Assembly (NCBI RefSeq): GCF_016648105.1
Contig: NZ_JACVVE010000009.1
Coordinates: forward strand, 95,834-159,833
DNA from: Pseudomonas sp. S31
GTDB lineage: Bacteria; Pseudomonadota; Gammaproteobacteria; Pseudomonadales; Pseudomonadaceae
Direction: 5' to 3'
DNA: 64,000 nucleotides
The position numbers and the translations under genes are program-made. Positions 36,127-44,859 of this stretch are shown in pieces; position 1 is the stretch's first letter, and each line of letters opens with the position of its first letter. The notes under the pieces are model-generated. The model was not told the origin of the DNA. It saw nothing but the letters and a program-made list of their open reading frames with translations, and did no database searches.

Positions 36127-36206
36127 GGCAAAAAGTAGGACGGTCGTACATGGATGTCGCATATGTGTAATTTTTGCCGAAGTTGATCGTTTGCGTGGCA
36201 AAAATT
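36127..36206. promoter_or_regulatory. Three GGCAAAAA half-sites upstream of the second binding protein gene
   Basis: A direct-orientation GGCAAAAA at 36127-36134 is followed by a perfect 10-bp inverted repeat AATTTTTGCC (36169-36178) and GGCAAAAATT (36197-36206) with an 18-bp spacer. The sites lie 108-187 bp upstream of the start at 36019. The layout suits a dimeric activator such as a LysR-type protein. Regulator unknown. Confidence 0.5.
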
Positions 36207-36283
36207 ATAGACTTTTCAGGGTGTTTCCAGAGGGGGTGCTGTGTAGGACGCATCCGAATGGTGCGTAGGAAGGGGCTGAAACA

Positions 36284-36310
36284 AGCCGCCCCTCCAGTGG
36301 AGGGGCGGCT
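36284..36310 (-). terminator. Terminator of the SIMPL gene
   Basis: AGCCGCCCCTCC-ACT-GGAGGGGCGGCT on the minus strand is a 12-bp perfect stem followed by TGTTT, 7 bp after the stop. Confidence 0.85.
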
Positions 36311-36316
36311 GCAGAG

Positions 36317-37033
36317 TCACGGCATCTGCACTTCGATCAGACCGTCGGCATTCATGCTCACTTCGCTGGTGCCGGCCTCGATGTCTGGCGCGGGGGCAGC
36401 TTCATCGGCGGACATGGCCTTCATCGCCATCGGTGCGCTGCGCAGGTAGGGACGTGGGTAGCCGCTGCTGTTGAGGTTGAGGCTGACGATCTTGTAGCCC
36501 TTGCCGCCCAAGGCCTCTGTGGCCAGTTGGGCGCGGGCCTTGAAGGCATTGACGGCATCCTTGAGCAGGTCGTCTTCGCTGGACTTGCGCGTGGCCGGGG
36601 CGATGGAAAAGTCCATGCCGCCCATTTTCAGCTCCTGCAGCAGATCAGCGGTGAGCTGCGAAAGGGCCGGGAAATCGGCGCTTTCCAGGCGCAGTTCGGC
36701 ACGTTCGCGCCAGCCGGTGATCTTCTGGCCCTTGCTGTCATACACCGGGTAGCTGTTGCGGCTACCCTGGCTGAGCTTCACGTCCTTGACCTGGCGCGCC
36801 TGCTGCACGGCCTTGTTCATGGTTTCGGTGATTTGCTTGGCGAGCTTGCCTGGGTCGGTGTTCTGCGCTTCGCTGTAGAGGGTCACGACCATCAGGTCGC
36901 GGGCCACTTCCTTGCTCACTTCTGCACGCAGCGAGACCTGGTTGAAGCGCGGTTCATCGGCCGCCAGGGCCGGCAGGCTGGCCAGCAGGCCGCAGGACAG
37001 GATCAGGGCGGCGCCGCGACGGGGGATTGGCAT
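36317..37033 (-). CDS. SIMPL-domain (DUF541) periplasmic/secreted protein
   Basis: A 238-residue protein with a signal peptide (LILSCGLLASLPALAADEPR). The SIMPL fold is indicated by VSLRAEVSKEVARDLMVVTL near the start, SYPVYDSKGQKITGWRERAE in the middle and the oligomerisation-type end NSSGYPRPYLRSAPMAMKAM. E. coli YggE, a relative, reduces oxidative damage, but the biochemical function of the family is unsettled. Monocistronic, with its own terminator, next to roxSR on the opposite strand. Confidence 0.88.
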   Translation of the reverse strand: MPIPRRGAALILSCGLLASLPALAADEPRFNQVSLRAEVSKEVARDLMVVTLYSEAQNTDPGKLAKQITETMNKAVQQARQVKDVKLSQGSRNSYPVYDSKGQKITGWRERAELRLESADFPALSQLTADLLQELKMGGMDFSIAPATRKSSEDDLLKDAVNAFKARAQLATEALGGKGYKIVSLNLNSSGYPRPYLRSAPMAMKAMSADEAAPAPDIEAGTSEVSMNADGLIEVQMP

Positions 37034-37235
37034 GTGTTACTCCTTGGCAATATTGGGCGTGGATCGAGGTCTTCCCTTCCACGCATGGCCCATGAGACCG
37101 GCATCAGTGTAGTGGGTTCAAAAGTGCCATCATGAACCTGTGACAAAGTGTGGCGCTTTGCCGCATCGCTGCAGCGAGGCGCCCGGCTTCGGTATACTCC
37201 AGCCGATTTTCCTGGAGCACTCATCAGGAGAGCTC

Positions 37236-38495
37236 ATGCTCGCCGCCGTACAACCGCTGTCCGCCACCCGCCAGAACCTCTGGCGCCTGACCGTCATCCG
37301 TGTGCTGGTACTGGCCGCCCAGGCTGGCTCCGTGGGCGTCGCCTACTGGACCGACCTGTTGCCGCTGCCCTGGTTGTCGCTGGCCGCCACCCTGGCCCTG
37401 TCGTCGATCCTGTGTGCCTTCACCGCCTTGCGCCTGCGCCTGTCGTTGCCGGTCACCGAGCTCGAATATGCCCTGCAACTGGCCTGCGACCTGCTGATCC
37501 ACAGCGCCTTGCTGTACTACTCCGGCGGTTCGACCAACCCGTTCGTGTCCTACTACCTGGTGCCCTTGGCGATTGCCGCGGTGACCTTGCCCTGGCTGTA
37601 TTCGCTGATTCTGTCGGGCATCGCGCTGACCGCCTACAGCCTGCTGCTGGTGCAGTTCTACCCGCTCGAAGGGTTGCCGATGGCGCGAGACAAGATGCAG
37701 GTCTACGGCATGTGGCTGAGCATCGCCCTGGCCGCTGCGGTGATCACCTTCTTTGCCGCGCGCATGGCCGAGGAGTTGCGCCGCCAGGAGCAACTGCGTG
37801 CCGAGCGCCGGGAAGAAAGCCTGCGCGACGAGCAGTTGCTGGCCGTGGCCACCCAGGCCGCCGGCGCCGCCCATGAGTTGGGTACGCCCCTGGCGACCAT
37901 GAGCGTGCTGCTCAACGAGATGCGCCAGGACCACACCGACCCGCTGTTGCAGGAGGACCTGCAGATCCTCCAGGACCAGGTCAAGCTGTGCAAGGAAACC
38001 CTGCAGCAACTGGTACGCGCCGCCGAGGCCAACCGTCGCCTGGATGTGGGCGAGCAGGACGTCACCGCCTGGCTGGACGAGGCGCTGAACCGCTGGCACC
38101 TGATGCGCCCCGAGGCCAGCTACCGCTTCCAGCGCCTGCGCGACGGCCAGGTGCCGCGCCTGACGCCACCGCCAGACCTGACCCAGGCCCTGCTGAACCT
38201 GCTGAACAATGCCGCCGATGCCTGCCCCGACGACCTGCAGGTGACCCTCGACTGGGACGCCGAGGACATCCTGATCGGCATCCGCGACCATGGCCCTGGC
38301 GTGCCGCCGGCCATCGCCGAAGCTATCGGCAAACCCTTCATTACCACCAAGGGCAAAGGCTTCGGCCTGGGCCTGTTCTTGAGCAAGGCCAGCGTGACCC
38401 GTGCGGGCGGTTCGGTGAAACTCTATAGTCATGAACAGGGTGGCACCCTGACCGAATTGCGCCTGCCCCATGGCAAGCGAGGAGATGAACGATGA
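37236..38495 (+). CDS. roxS: Redox-sensing histidine kinase RoxS (RegB/PrrB family)
   Basis: A 419-residue membrane kinase with about six N-terminal helices (residues 18-180). The quinone-sensing heptad GGSTNPF is at 97-103. The phosphoacceptor is His213 in AAGAAHELGTPLATM, and Cys252 in QVKLCKETL aligns with the redox-active cysteine of RegB. The N and G boxes of the ATPase are NLLNNAADACPD and IRDHGPGVP, then GFGLGLFL. ATG 37236 has AGGAG 5 bp upstream. It overlaps roxR by 4 bp. RoxSR controls terminal oxidases and redox balance in Pseudomonas. Confidence 0.94.
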   Translation: MLAAVQPLSATRQNLWRLTVIRVLVLAAQAGSVGVAYWTDLLPLPWLSLAATLALSSILCAFTALRLRLSLPVTELEYALQLACDLLIHSALLYYSGGSTNPFVSYYLVPLAIAAVTLPWLYSLILSGIALTAYSLLLVQFYPLEGLPMARDKMQVYGMWLSIALAAAVITFFAARMAEELRRQEQLRAERREESLRDEQLLAVATQAAGAAHELGTPLATMSVLLNEMRQDHTDPLLQEDLQILQDQVKLCKETLQQLVRAAEANRRLDVGEQDVTAWLDEALNRWHLMRPEASYRFQRLRDGQVPRLTPPPDLTQALLNLLNNAADACPDDLQVTLDWDAEDILIGIRDHGPGVPPAIAEAIGKPFITTKGKGFGLGLFLSKASVTRAGGSVKLYSHEQGGTLTELRLPHGKRGDER

Positions 38496-39052
38496 GCGAA
38501 GAAATCCAGGTCGAAGGCGAAGAACTGCCGCACCTGCTGCTGGTGGACGACGATGCCACCTTCACCCGAGTCATGGCCCGTGCCATGGGCCGCCGCGGTT
38601 TCCGCGTGAGTACTGCGGGCTCTGCCGAGGAGGGCCTGATCCTGGCCCAGCAGGACCTGCCGGACTACGCGACGCTGGACCTGAAGATGGAGGGCGACTC
38701 GGGCCTGGTCCTGCTGCCCAAGCTGCTCGAGCTGGACCCGGAGATGCGGGTGGTGATCCTGACTGGTTACTCGAGCATCGCCACCGCTGTCGAGGCGGTG
38801 AAGCGCGGCGCCTGCAACTACCTGTGCAAACCGGCCGACGCCGACGATGTGCTGGCGGCGTTGTTGTCCGAGCATGCCGACCTGGACACCCTGGTGCCGG
38901 AAAACCCGATGTCGGTGGACCGCTTGCAGTGGGAGCACATCCAGCGTGTGCTCAATGAGCACGAAGGCAACATCTCGGCCACCGCCCGGGCGCTGGGCAT
39001 GCACCGCCGGACCTTGCAGCGCAAGTTGCAGAAGCGGCCGGTTCGGCGTTGA
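38492..39052 (+). CDS. roxR: Response regulator RoxR (RegA/PrrA family)
   Basis: A 186-residue regulator. The receiver domain contains LLVDDDATFTRV and the phosphorylation site Asp63 in ATLDLKMEGDSGL, a block nearly invariant in RegA/PrrA proteins. The short C-terminal Fis-type helix-turn-helix is NISATARALGMHRRTLQRKL. The start overlaps the roxS stop (ATGA). It should bind promoters of respiratory oxidases when phosphorylated. Confidence 0.95.
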   Translation: MSEEIQVEGEELPHLLLVDDDATFTRVMARAMGRRGFRVSTAGSAEEGLILAQQDLPDYATLDLKMEGDSGLVLLPKLLELDPEMRVVILTGYSSIATAVEAVKRGACNYLCKPADADDVLAALLSEHADLDTLVPENPMSVDRLQWEHIQRVLNEHEGNISATARALGMHRRTLQRKLQKRPVRR

Positions 39053-39064
39053 TTCTCTGCTGCC

Positions 39065-39170
39065 TGTACCGGCCTCTTCGCGGGTGAACCCGCTCCTACA
39101 GGTATTCCACAATTCCTGAAATTTGTGGGATACCTGTAGGAGCGGGTTCACCCGCGAAGAGGCCGGTACA
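39065..39170. repeat. Paired REP palindrome with nested stem
   Basis: GTACCGGCCTCTTCGCGGGT and its complement form the outer arms; GGTATTCCACAA...TTTGTGGGATACC forms an inner stem. It lies between co-directional roxR and the AEC carrier gene. Confidence 0.88.
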
Positions 39171-39272
39171 GTCAATAGAAAAACAGAATTTCCTCCACGA
39201 TCCCCGCATTTCCTGACGCGTTGGCGTATCATTAGCCGCCTAACGGCAACCCTTCCTCAGGACCGCTTGCGC

Positions 39273-40214
39273 ATGCTCGCCCTTCTCATCCAGACGCTGA
39301 ATATCACGGCGCCCGTCTTCGCCATGCTGTTCATGGGCATATTGCTCAAACGTATCCACCTCATCGACGACAACTTCAACCGTGTCGCCTCGCAGTTGGT
39401 GTTCAACGTCTGCATGCCGGCATTGCTGTTCCTCGGCATCTATCACGCCGACCTGGCCTCTGCGGTCAAGCCGGGGGTGATCCTCTACTTCGTCGCCGCC
39501 ACCCTGGTCGGTTTCGCCGTGGCCTGGGGCCTGGCGATCTGGCGCAGCCCACTGGCCGACCGCGGCATCTATACCCAGGGCGCGTTCCGCGGCAACAACG
39601 GCGTGATCGGCCTGGCCCTGGCCGCCAGCCTCTATGGCGACTACGGTATTTCCCTGGGGGCAGTGCTCGCCGGCCTGGTGATCCTCATGTACAACTCGCT
39701 GTCGGCGGTGGTGCTGGCGGTGTACAGCCCGGACCTAAAGTCCGACCCCTGGAGCATCTGCAAGAGCATCTTCAGCAACCCGCTGATCATCAGCGTGCTG
39801 GTGGCGACGCCGATGGCTTACGGCCAGGTGCCACTTCCCAACTGGCTGCTGACCTCGGGCGACTACCTGGCGCAGATGACCTTGCCACTGGCGCTGATCT
39901 GCATCGGCGGCACCCTGTCGCTGACTGCGCTGCGCGACAGCGGCAAGCTGGCCATCGATGCCAGCCTGGTGAAGATGGTCTGGCTGCCGCTGATCGGCAC
40001 GCTCGGCGCCTGGCTCTGTGGCTTTCGTGGCGCCGAACTGGGCATCCTGTTCCTGTACATCGGCAGCCCCACTGCAGCGGCGAGCTACGTCATGGCCCGC
40101 GCGGCCAACGGCAACCACGAGCTGGCGGCGTCGATCATCGTGATTACCACCCTGATGGCGGCGATCACCACCAACATTGGCATTTTCATCTTGCAGTGGG
40201 GCGGATGGATCTAG
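39273..40214 (+). CDS. AEC-family (auxin efflux carrier-like) permease
   Basis: A 313-residue inner-membrane transporter with about ten hydrophobic segments in two five-helix halves. Family features are NITAPVFAMLFMGILLKR at the start, GAFRGNNGVIGLALAASLYG near the middle, and IGSPTAAASYVMARAANGN in the second half. Bacterial members move malate, malonate or other small carboxylates and amino-acid derivatives; the substrate here cannot be told. ATG 39273 fits the first helix; TCAGGA upstream is a weak ribosome-binding site. aroP follows 54 bp later. Confidence 0.86.
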   Translation: MLALLIQTLNITAPVFAMLFMGILLKRIHLIDDNFNRVASQLVFNVCMPALLFLGIYHADLASAVKPGVILYFVAATLVGFAVAWGLAIWRSPLADRGIYTQGAFRGNNGVIGLALAASLYGDYGISLGAVLAGLVILMYNSLSAVVLAVYSPDLKSDPWSICKSIFSNPLIISVLVATPMAYGQVPLPNWLLTSGDYLAQMTLPLALICIGGTLSLTALRDSGKLAIDASLVKMVWLPLIGTLGAWLCGFRGAELGILFLYIGSPTAAASYVMARAANGNHELAASIIVITTLMAAITTNIGIFILQWGGWI

Positions 40215-40268
40215 ATCCTTGACGGCCTAGAACAGAACAACACTGCCTCACTCAGCAAAGGACACTTC

Positions 40269-41627
40269 ATGCAAGACCAGAGCACGCCCGAGCAGCTACA
40301 GCGCGGGCTGAAGAATCGTCATATCCAGCTGATCGCGCTGGGCGGTGCCATCGGTACCGGGTTGTTCCTGGGCATCGCCAAGACCATCCAGCTGGCCGGC
40401 CCTTCGGTATTGCTGGGCTATGCCATCGCTGGCCTCATGGCGTTCCTGATCATGCGCCAGCTCGGCGAGATGGTGGTCGAGGAGCCGGTCGCCGGCAGCT
40501 TCAGCCACTTCGCCCACCAGTACTGGAGCGAGTTCGCGGGGTTCGTCTCGGGCTGGAACTACTGGGTGGTGTACGTGCTCGTGGGCATGGCCGAGCTCAC
40601 CGCCGTCGGTATCTACGTGCAGTACTGGTGGCCTGGGTTCCCGACCTGGGCCACGGCGGCGATCTTCTTCGTGGTCATCAACCTGATCAACCTGACCCAG
40701 GTGAAGGTCTATGGCGAAATGGAATTCTGGTTCGCCCTGATCAAGGTGGTGGCGATCGTCAGCATGATCGGCTTCGGCGCCTGGCTGCTGGGCAGTGGGC
40801 ACGGTGGGCCGGATGCCAGCGTGGCCAACCTGTGGCAGTACGGGGGCTTCTTCCCCAACGGCGTCGGTGGCTTGGTCATGGCCCTGGCGGTGATCATGTT
40901 CTCGTTCGGTGGCCTGGAGCTGGTCGGCATTACCGCTGCCGAGGCGGCCAACCCGCGGGTGAGCATTCCCAAGGCGACCAACCAGGTGGTGTACCGCATC
41001 CTGATCTTCTACATCGGCGCCCTGGCCGTGCTGCTGTCGCTGTACCCGTGGCAGAAGGTGGTGGAGGGCGGCAGCCCGTTCGTGATGATCTTCCATGAGC
41101 TGGACAGCGACCTGGTGGCGACCATCCTCAACGTGGTGGTGCTCACGGCGGCGCTGTCGGTGTACAACAGCTGCGTGTACGCCAACAGCCGCATGCTGTT
41201 CGGCCTGGCCAGCCAAGGTGACGCGCCGCGCCAGTTGCTGAAGGTAAGCCGCCGTGGCGTGCCGTTGACTGCGCTGGGTGTGTCGGCGTTCGCCACCGGC
41301 CTGTGCGTGCTGATCAACTACCTGATGCCGGGTGAGGCGTTCGGCCTGCTGATGGCGCTGGCGGTGTCGGCGTTGGTGATCAACTGGGCGAGCATCAGCA
41401 TTACCCACCTGAAGTTCCGCAAGGCCAAGCTGGCGGCGGGTATCACGCCGTTCTACAAGAGCCTGGGGCACCCGCTGACCAACTACCTGTGCCTGGCGTT
41501 CATCGTGTTGATCCTGGTGGTGATGCTCCTCACCCCGGGGATCCGCATCTCGGTGATGCTGATCCCGGCGTGGATTGCCGTCTTGTGGTTTGCCTTCAAA
41601 CTGAAAAAAGCTGGGCAGGGCAGATAG
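40269..41627 (+). CDS. aroP: Aromatic amino acid permease AroP
   Basis: A 452-residue APC-superfamily transporter with 12 helices. It closely resembles E. coli AroP by memory: RGLKNRHIQLIALGGAIGTG, the long identical block around EEPVAGSFSHFA, and IMFSFGGLELVGITAAEA. The GGAIGTGLF loop contacts the substrate carboxylate. AroP imports Phe, Tyr and Trp by proton symport; close paralogues (PheP, ProY) cannot be fully excluded. It ends in a large composite REP element shared with the convergent gene. Confidence 0.88.
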   Translation: MQDQSTPEQLQRGLKNRHIQLIALGGAIGTGLFLGIAKTIQLAGPSVLLGYAIAGLMAFLIMRQLGEMVVEEPVAGSFSHFAHQYWSEFAGFVSGWNYWVVYVLVGMAELTAVGIYVQYWWPGFPTWATAAIFFVVINLINLTQVKVYGEMEFWFALIKVVAIVSMIGFGAWLLGSGHGGPDASVANLWQYGGFFPNGVGGLVMALAVIMFSFGGLELVGITAAEAANPRVSIPKATNQVVYRILIFYIGALAVLLSLYPWQKVVEGGSPFVMIFHELDSDLVATILNVVVLTAALSVYNSCVYANSRMLFGLASQGDAPRQLLKVSRRGVPLTALGVSAFATGLCVLINYLMPGEAFGLLMALAVSALVINWASISITHLKFRKAKLAAGITPFYKSLGHPLTNYLCLAFIVLILVVMLLTPGIRISVMLIPAWIAVLWFAFKLKKAGQGR

Positions 41628-41630
41628 GTA

Positions 41631-41777
41631 AAGCAGGCCTGGCCTCTTCGCGGGTAAACCCGCTCCTACAGGGGGGCGCAGTGCAATCCCCGGTGTTGGA
41701 TTTGTTGTCCAACATCCGGGGCGCAGTGCAATCCCTGTAGGAGCGGGTTTACCCGCGAAGAGGCCGGGCCTGCTTTT
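41631..41777. repeat. Large composite REP cruciform with internal duplication
   Basis: The outer arms extend well beyond the REP core (AAAGCAGGCCTGGCCTCTTC against its near complement). Inside are a direct repeat GGCGCAGTGCAATCCC at about 41676 and 41719, and a central hairpin CCCCGGTGTTGGA...TCCAACATCCGGGG. It lies between convergent aroP and the exchanger gene. Confidence 0.9.
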
Positions 41778-41784
41778 ACAGGTC

Positions 41785-42870
41785 TCAGTGCTGCCGCCGC
41801 CACGCCCGCACGGTGGTGAACAACAACACCGCCCCAAGTACCGGCAGCACATAGAACAGCATCAGCCGCTCCAGGCGCCCGGCCAGCGGCATGCCCATGG
41901 TGAAGGCTGCCACATGCAGGCCGTAGGCCAGGTAAAGGCAGAGAAACACCAGGCCCTCGGCGCGGGTGACTCGGTAACCGGAGTAGAACACCGGCAGGCT
42001 CAAGGCGGCGACGCCGAGCATCACTGGCAGGTCGAAGCCCAAGGCATTGGGCGAAATGCTCAGCGGCTCGGGGGTGATCAGCGCGGTCAGGCCCAATACC
42101 CCCAGCAGGTTGAACAGGTTGCTGCCGATCACCGTGCCCACGGCGATTTCCCGCTCACCGCGCAACGCGGCGACCAGCGCGGCGGCCAGCTCCGGCAAGG
42201 AGGTGCACACCGCGACCACGGTCAGGCCGATGACCCGTTCTGAAAGCCCCAGGTCGGTGGCCACCTCCACGGCTGCCTCCAGCAACAAGTGGCCGGCCAG
42301 GCTCAGCATCAGCAAGCCAGTAGCGACCTGCAGCAACGTGACCGACCAGAAGCGCGCGGGGCGGATGGCGCCCGGATCCGCTGCCGGGTAGGTGCGTGCG
42401 TAGTGGCGCGACTGGTGCCAGAGCATGACCAGGTAGCCGACCAGGCCGAGCAGCAGCAACAGCCCTTCGACCCTGCCCAGGTGGCCATTGGCGCACAGGG
42501 CGTAGACCAACCCGCTGGCCGCGATCATCAGGGGGATGTCCAGGCGCACCAACTGGCGTGACACCCGCAGCGGAATGATCAGCGCGGCCAGGCCGAGAAT
42601 CACCAGGACATTGAAGATATTGCTGCCAATCACGCTGCCCACGGCGACGTCTGGCGCGCCCTGGTAGGCTGCCTGCAGGCTGACGGTCAATTGCGGCGCA
42701 GTGCTGCCGAATGCGACGAGGCTCAGGCCGATGATCAGTGGGCGCACGTGCAGGCGCTGGGCCAGGCGCAGGGCAACCCGCACCAGCAGTTCGGCGCCGC
42801 CGATCAACAACAGCAGCGCCACGCCCAGTTGCAGCAGGCTGAAGGTGGGAAGGGTGGCCAGGTCGAAAAT
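41785..42870 (-). CDS. Na+/Ca2+ exchanger-family (CaCA) antiporter, YrbG-like
   Basis: A 361-residue cation/Ca antiporter with two inverted five-helix halves. The alpha-1 repeat is VAFGSTAPQLTVSLQAA...GSVIGSNIFNVLVILG and alpha-2 is VAVCTSLPELAAALVAALRG...GTVIGSNLFNLLGVLG. Note that the first motif has STAPQ where the family usually has TSLPE, so the acidic cation ligand is replaced by Gln. I place the start at ATT 42870 because GGAG lies 7 bp upstream and the frame then encodes the whole first helix. The first conventional start, GTG 42822, begins inside that helix and has no ribosome-binding site. Confidence 0.82.
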   Translation of the reverse strand: MFDLATLPTFSLLQLGVALLLLIGGAELLVRVALRLAQRLHVRPLIIGLSLVAFGSTAPQLTVSLQAAYQGAPDVAVGSVIGSNIFNVLVILGLAALIIPLRVSRQLVRLDIPLMIAASGLVYALCANGHLGRVEGLLLLLGLVGYLVMLWHQSRHYARTYPAADPGAIRPARFWSVTLLQVATGLLMLSLAGHLLLEAAVEVATDLGLSERVIGLTVVAVCTSLPELAAALVAALRGEREIAVGTVIGSNLFNLLGVLGLTALITPEPLSISPNALGFDLPVMLGVAALSLPVFYSGYRVTRAEGLVFLCLYLAYGLHVAAFTMGMPLAGRLERLMLFYVLPVLGAVLLFTTVRAWRRQH

Positions 42871-42899
42871 GGTGTGGCTCCAGTCAGGTCGGGTTCGGC

Positions 42900-43274
42900 T
42901 CAGTCGCTCAGACCTTGTACCCGGACGCGCGCCGTTCCGCTACGGAGCATGCCGATTTTTTCTGCTGCGGCACGTGACAGGTCGATCAGCCGGCCGCGGG
43001 TGTGCGGGCCGCGATCGTTGATGCGGACCACCACGCTACGGTCATTGGCCAGGTTGGTGACCAGCACCCGGCTGCCGAAGGCCAGGCTACGGTGGGCGGC
43101 GGTAAGGCCATGCTGGTTGAAGGCTTCGCCGCTGGCGGTGCGTTTGCCGTGGTGGCGGGAGCCGTAATAGGACGCGGTGCCGGTCTGGTCGTAGCCGCGG
43201 GGGTCGATGTCGTGGCTGGCGCAGCCGGCCAGCAATGAGAAAAGGGCCAGGGTGCCGAGGGATCGTTTTAGCAA
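42900..43274 (-). CDS. Short RlpA-like lipoprotein (double-psi beta-barrel)
   Basis: A 124-residue lipoprotein with lipobox LLAGC at about residues 15-19. The double-psi beta-barrel contains TGTASYYGSRHHGKRTASGE and the catalytic-type VVVRINDRGPHTRGRLIDLS. RlpA proteins are lytic transglycosylases that cut denuded glycan strands at the septum. This one lacks the C-terminal SPOR domain that targets full-length RlpA, so it is a second, minimal paralogue whose activity is unproven. It is followed closely by the exchanger gene on the same strand. Confidence 0.87.
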   Translation of the reverse strand: MLKRSLGTLALFSLLAGCASHDIDPRGYDQTGTASYYGSRHHGKRTASGEAFNQHGLTAAHRSLAFGSRVLVTNLANDRSVVVRINDRGPHTRGRLIDLSRAAAEKIGMLRSGTARVRVQGLSD

Positions 43275-43298
43275 GTCAGGTGCTCTCCTGGTGCGGCC

Positions 43299-43362
43299 AT
43301 TCGCGGCTAAAGCCGCTCCTACAGGTACAGCGCTGTACCTGTAGGAGCGGCTTTAGCCGCGA
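43299..43362. repeat. Paired REP variant (GGCTAAAGCC core)
   Basis: ATTCGCGGCTAAAGCCGCTC and its complement, joined through a perfect CAGGTACAGCGCTGTACCTG stem. The centre differs from the GGGTAAACCC type, so it is a distinct subfamily. It lies just upstream of the RlpA-like gene. Confidence 0.88.
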
Positions 43363-43402
43363 ACGAGGGCGAAGCCCTCGCAGCATTACGGGGGTAAAAC
43401 AA

Positions 43403-44848
43403 TCACCCTTCGAGCTTGGCCTTGAGCAATTGGTTCACCTGCCCCGGGTTGGCCTTGCCTTTCGACGCCTTCATCGCCTGGCCTACGAAGAAGCCGAACA
43501 TCTTGCCGCGCTTGGCCTCGTCGGCGGCGCGGTACTGTTCGACCTGCTCGGCGTTGGCCGCCAGCACTTCGTCGAGCATCTTGTCGATCGCACCGGTGTC
43601 GGTGACCTGCTTGAGGCCTTTGCTTTCGATGATGCTGTCGGCATCGCCTTCACCGGCGGCCATGGCCTCGAACACGGTCTTGGCGATCTTGCCGCTGATG
43701 GTGTTGTCGCGGATGCGCAGCAGCATGCCACCCAGGTGCGCGGCGCTGACCGGCGCCTGGTCGATCTCGACGCCCAGCTTGTTCAGCAGGCTGCCCAGTT
43801 CGACCATGACCCAGTTGGCGGCCAGCTTGGCGTCGCCACCGATCTTCACCACTTCCTCGAAGTAGTCCGCCTGCTCGCGGCTGGAAGCCAGCACGTTGGC
43901 GTCGTAGGCCGACAGGCCGTACTGGCTCTGGAAGCGCTCGACCTTCTGCGGCGGCAGCTCCGGCAGGCCGGCGCGGACGGTTTCGAGGAAGCTGTCCTCG
44001 ATGACCACCGGCAGCAGGTCCGGGTCGGGGAAGTAACGGTAGTCGTTGGCTTCTTCCTTGCTGCGCATGGAGCGAGTCTCGTCCTTGTTCGGGTCGTACA
44101 GGCGGGTTTCCTGCACTACCTTGCCGCCGTCCTCGATCAGGTCGATCTGGCGCTGGATCTCGCTGTTGATGGCGCGCTCGATGAAGCGGAACGAGTTGAC
44201 GTTCTTGATTTCGCAGCGGGTGCCGAACTCGGTCTGGCCTTTCGGGCGGATCGACACGTTGCAGTCGCAACGCAGCGAGCCTTCGGCCATGTTGCCGTCG
44301 CAGATGCCCAGGTAACGCACCAGGGCGTGAATGGCCTTGACGTAGGCCACGGCTTCCTTGGCGCTGCGCATGTCCGGCTCGGAGACGATCTCCAGCAGCG
44401 GGGTGCCGGCGCGGTTCAGGTCGATGCCGGTGGAGCCGCTGAAGTCTTCGTGCAGGCTCTTGCCGGCGTCTTCTTCCAGGTGCGCACGGGTGACGCCGAT
44501 GCGTTTGATGGTGCCGTCTTCCAGGGCGATGTCCAGGTGGCCCTTGCCGACGATCGGCAGGTCCATCTGGCTGATCTGGTAGCCCTTGGGCAGGTCGGGG
44601 TAGAAGTAGTTCTTGCGTGCGAACACGTTGCGCTTGCCGATCTCGGCGTCGATCGCCAGGCCGAACATGCAGGCCATGCGCACGGCTTCCTGGTTAAGCA
44701 CCGGCAATACGCCAGGCATGCCGAGGTCGACCAGGCTGGCCTGGGTGTTCGGCTCGGAGCCGAAGGTGGTGGCGCTGCCGGAGAAGATCTTCGACTGGGT
44801 GGCCAGCTGGGTATGAATCTCCAGCCCGATCACAACTTCCCATTGCAT
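43403..44848 (-). CDS. gatB: Asp-tRNA(Asn)/Glu-tRNA(Gln) amidotransferase subunit B
   Basis: A 481-residue GatB. The N-terminal kinase-like domain starts [20 protein letters not shown] and contains [20 protein letters not shown]. The C-terminal YqeY-like tail ([20 protein letters not shown]) binds tRNA. It activates the mischarged Glu- or Asp-tRNA by phosphorylation and uses ammonia from GatA. It is the last gene of the minus-strand gatCAB operon, 11 bp after gatA. Confidence 0.96.
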   Translation of the reverse strand: MQWEVVIGLEIHTQLATQSKIFSGSATTFGSEPNTQASLVDLGMPGVLPVLNQEAVRMACMFGLAIDAEIGKRNVFARKNYFYPDLPKGYQISQMDLPIVGKGHLDIALEDGTIKRIGVTRAHLEEDAGKSLHEDFSGSTGIDLNRAGTPLLEIVSEPDMRSAKEAVAYVKAIHALVRYLGICDGNMAEGSLRCDCNVSIRPKGQTEFGTRCEIKNVNSFRFIERAINSEIQRQIDLIEDGGKVVQETRLYDPNKDETRSMRSKEEANDYRYFPDPDLLPVVIEDSFLETVRAGLPELPPQKVERFQSQYGLSAYDANVLASSREQADYFEEVVKIGGDAKLAANWVMVELGSLLNKLGVEIDQAPVSAAHLGGMLLRIRDNTISGKIAKTVFEAMAAGEGDADSIIESKGLKQVTDTGAIDKMLDEVLAANAEQVEQYRAADEAKRGKMFGFFVGQAMKASKGKANPGQVNQLLKAKLEG

Positions 44849-44859
44849 GTGTGAATTCC

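Noticed and set aside
39065..39170. Possible CRISPR-like repeat array
   Set aside because: The units are single inverted REP pairs, not regularly spaced direct repeats, and there are no cas genes.
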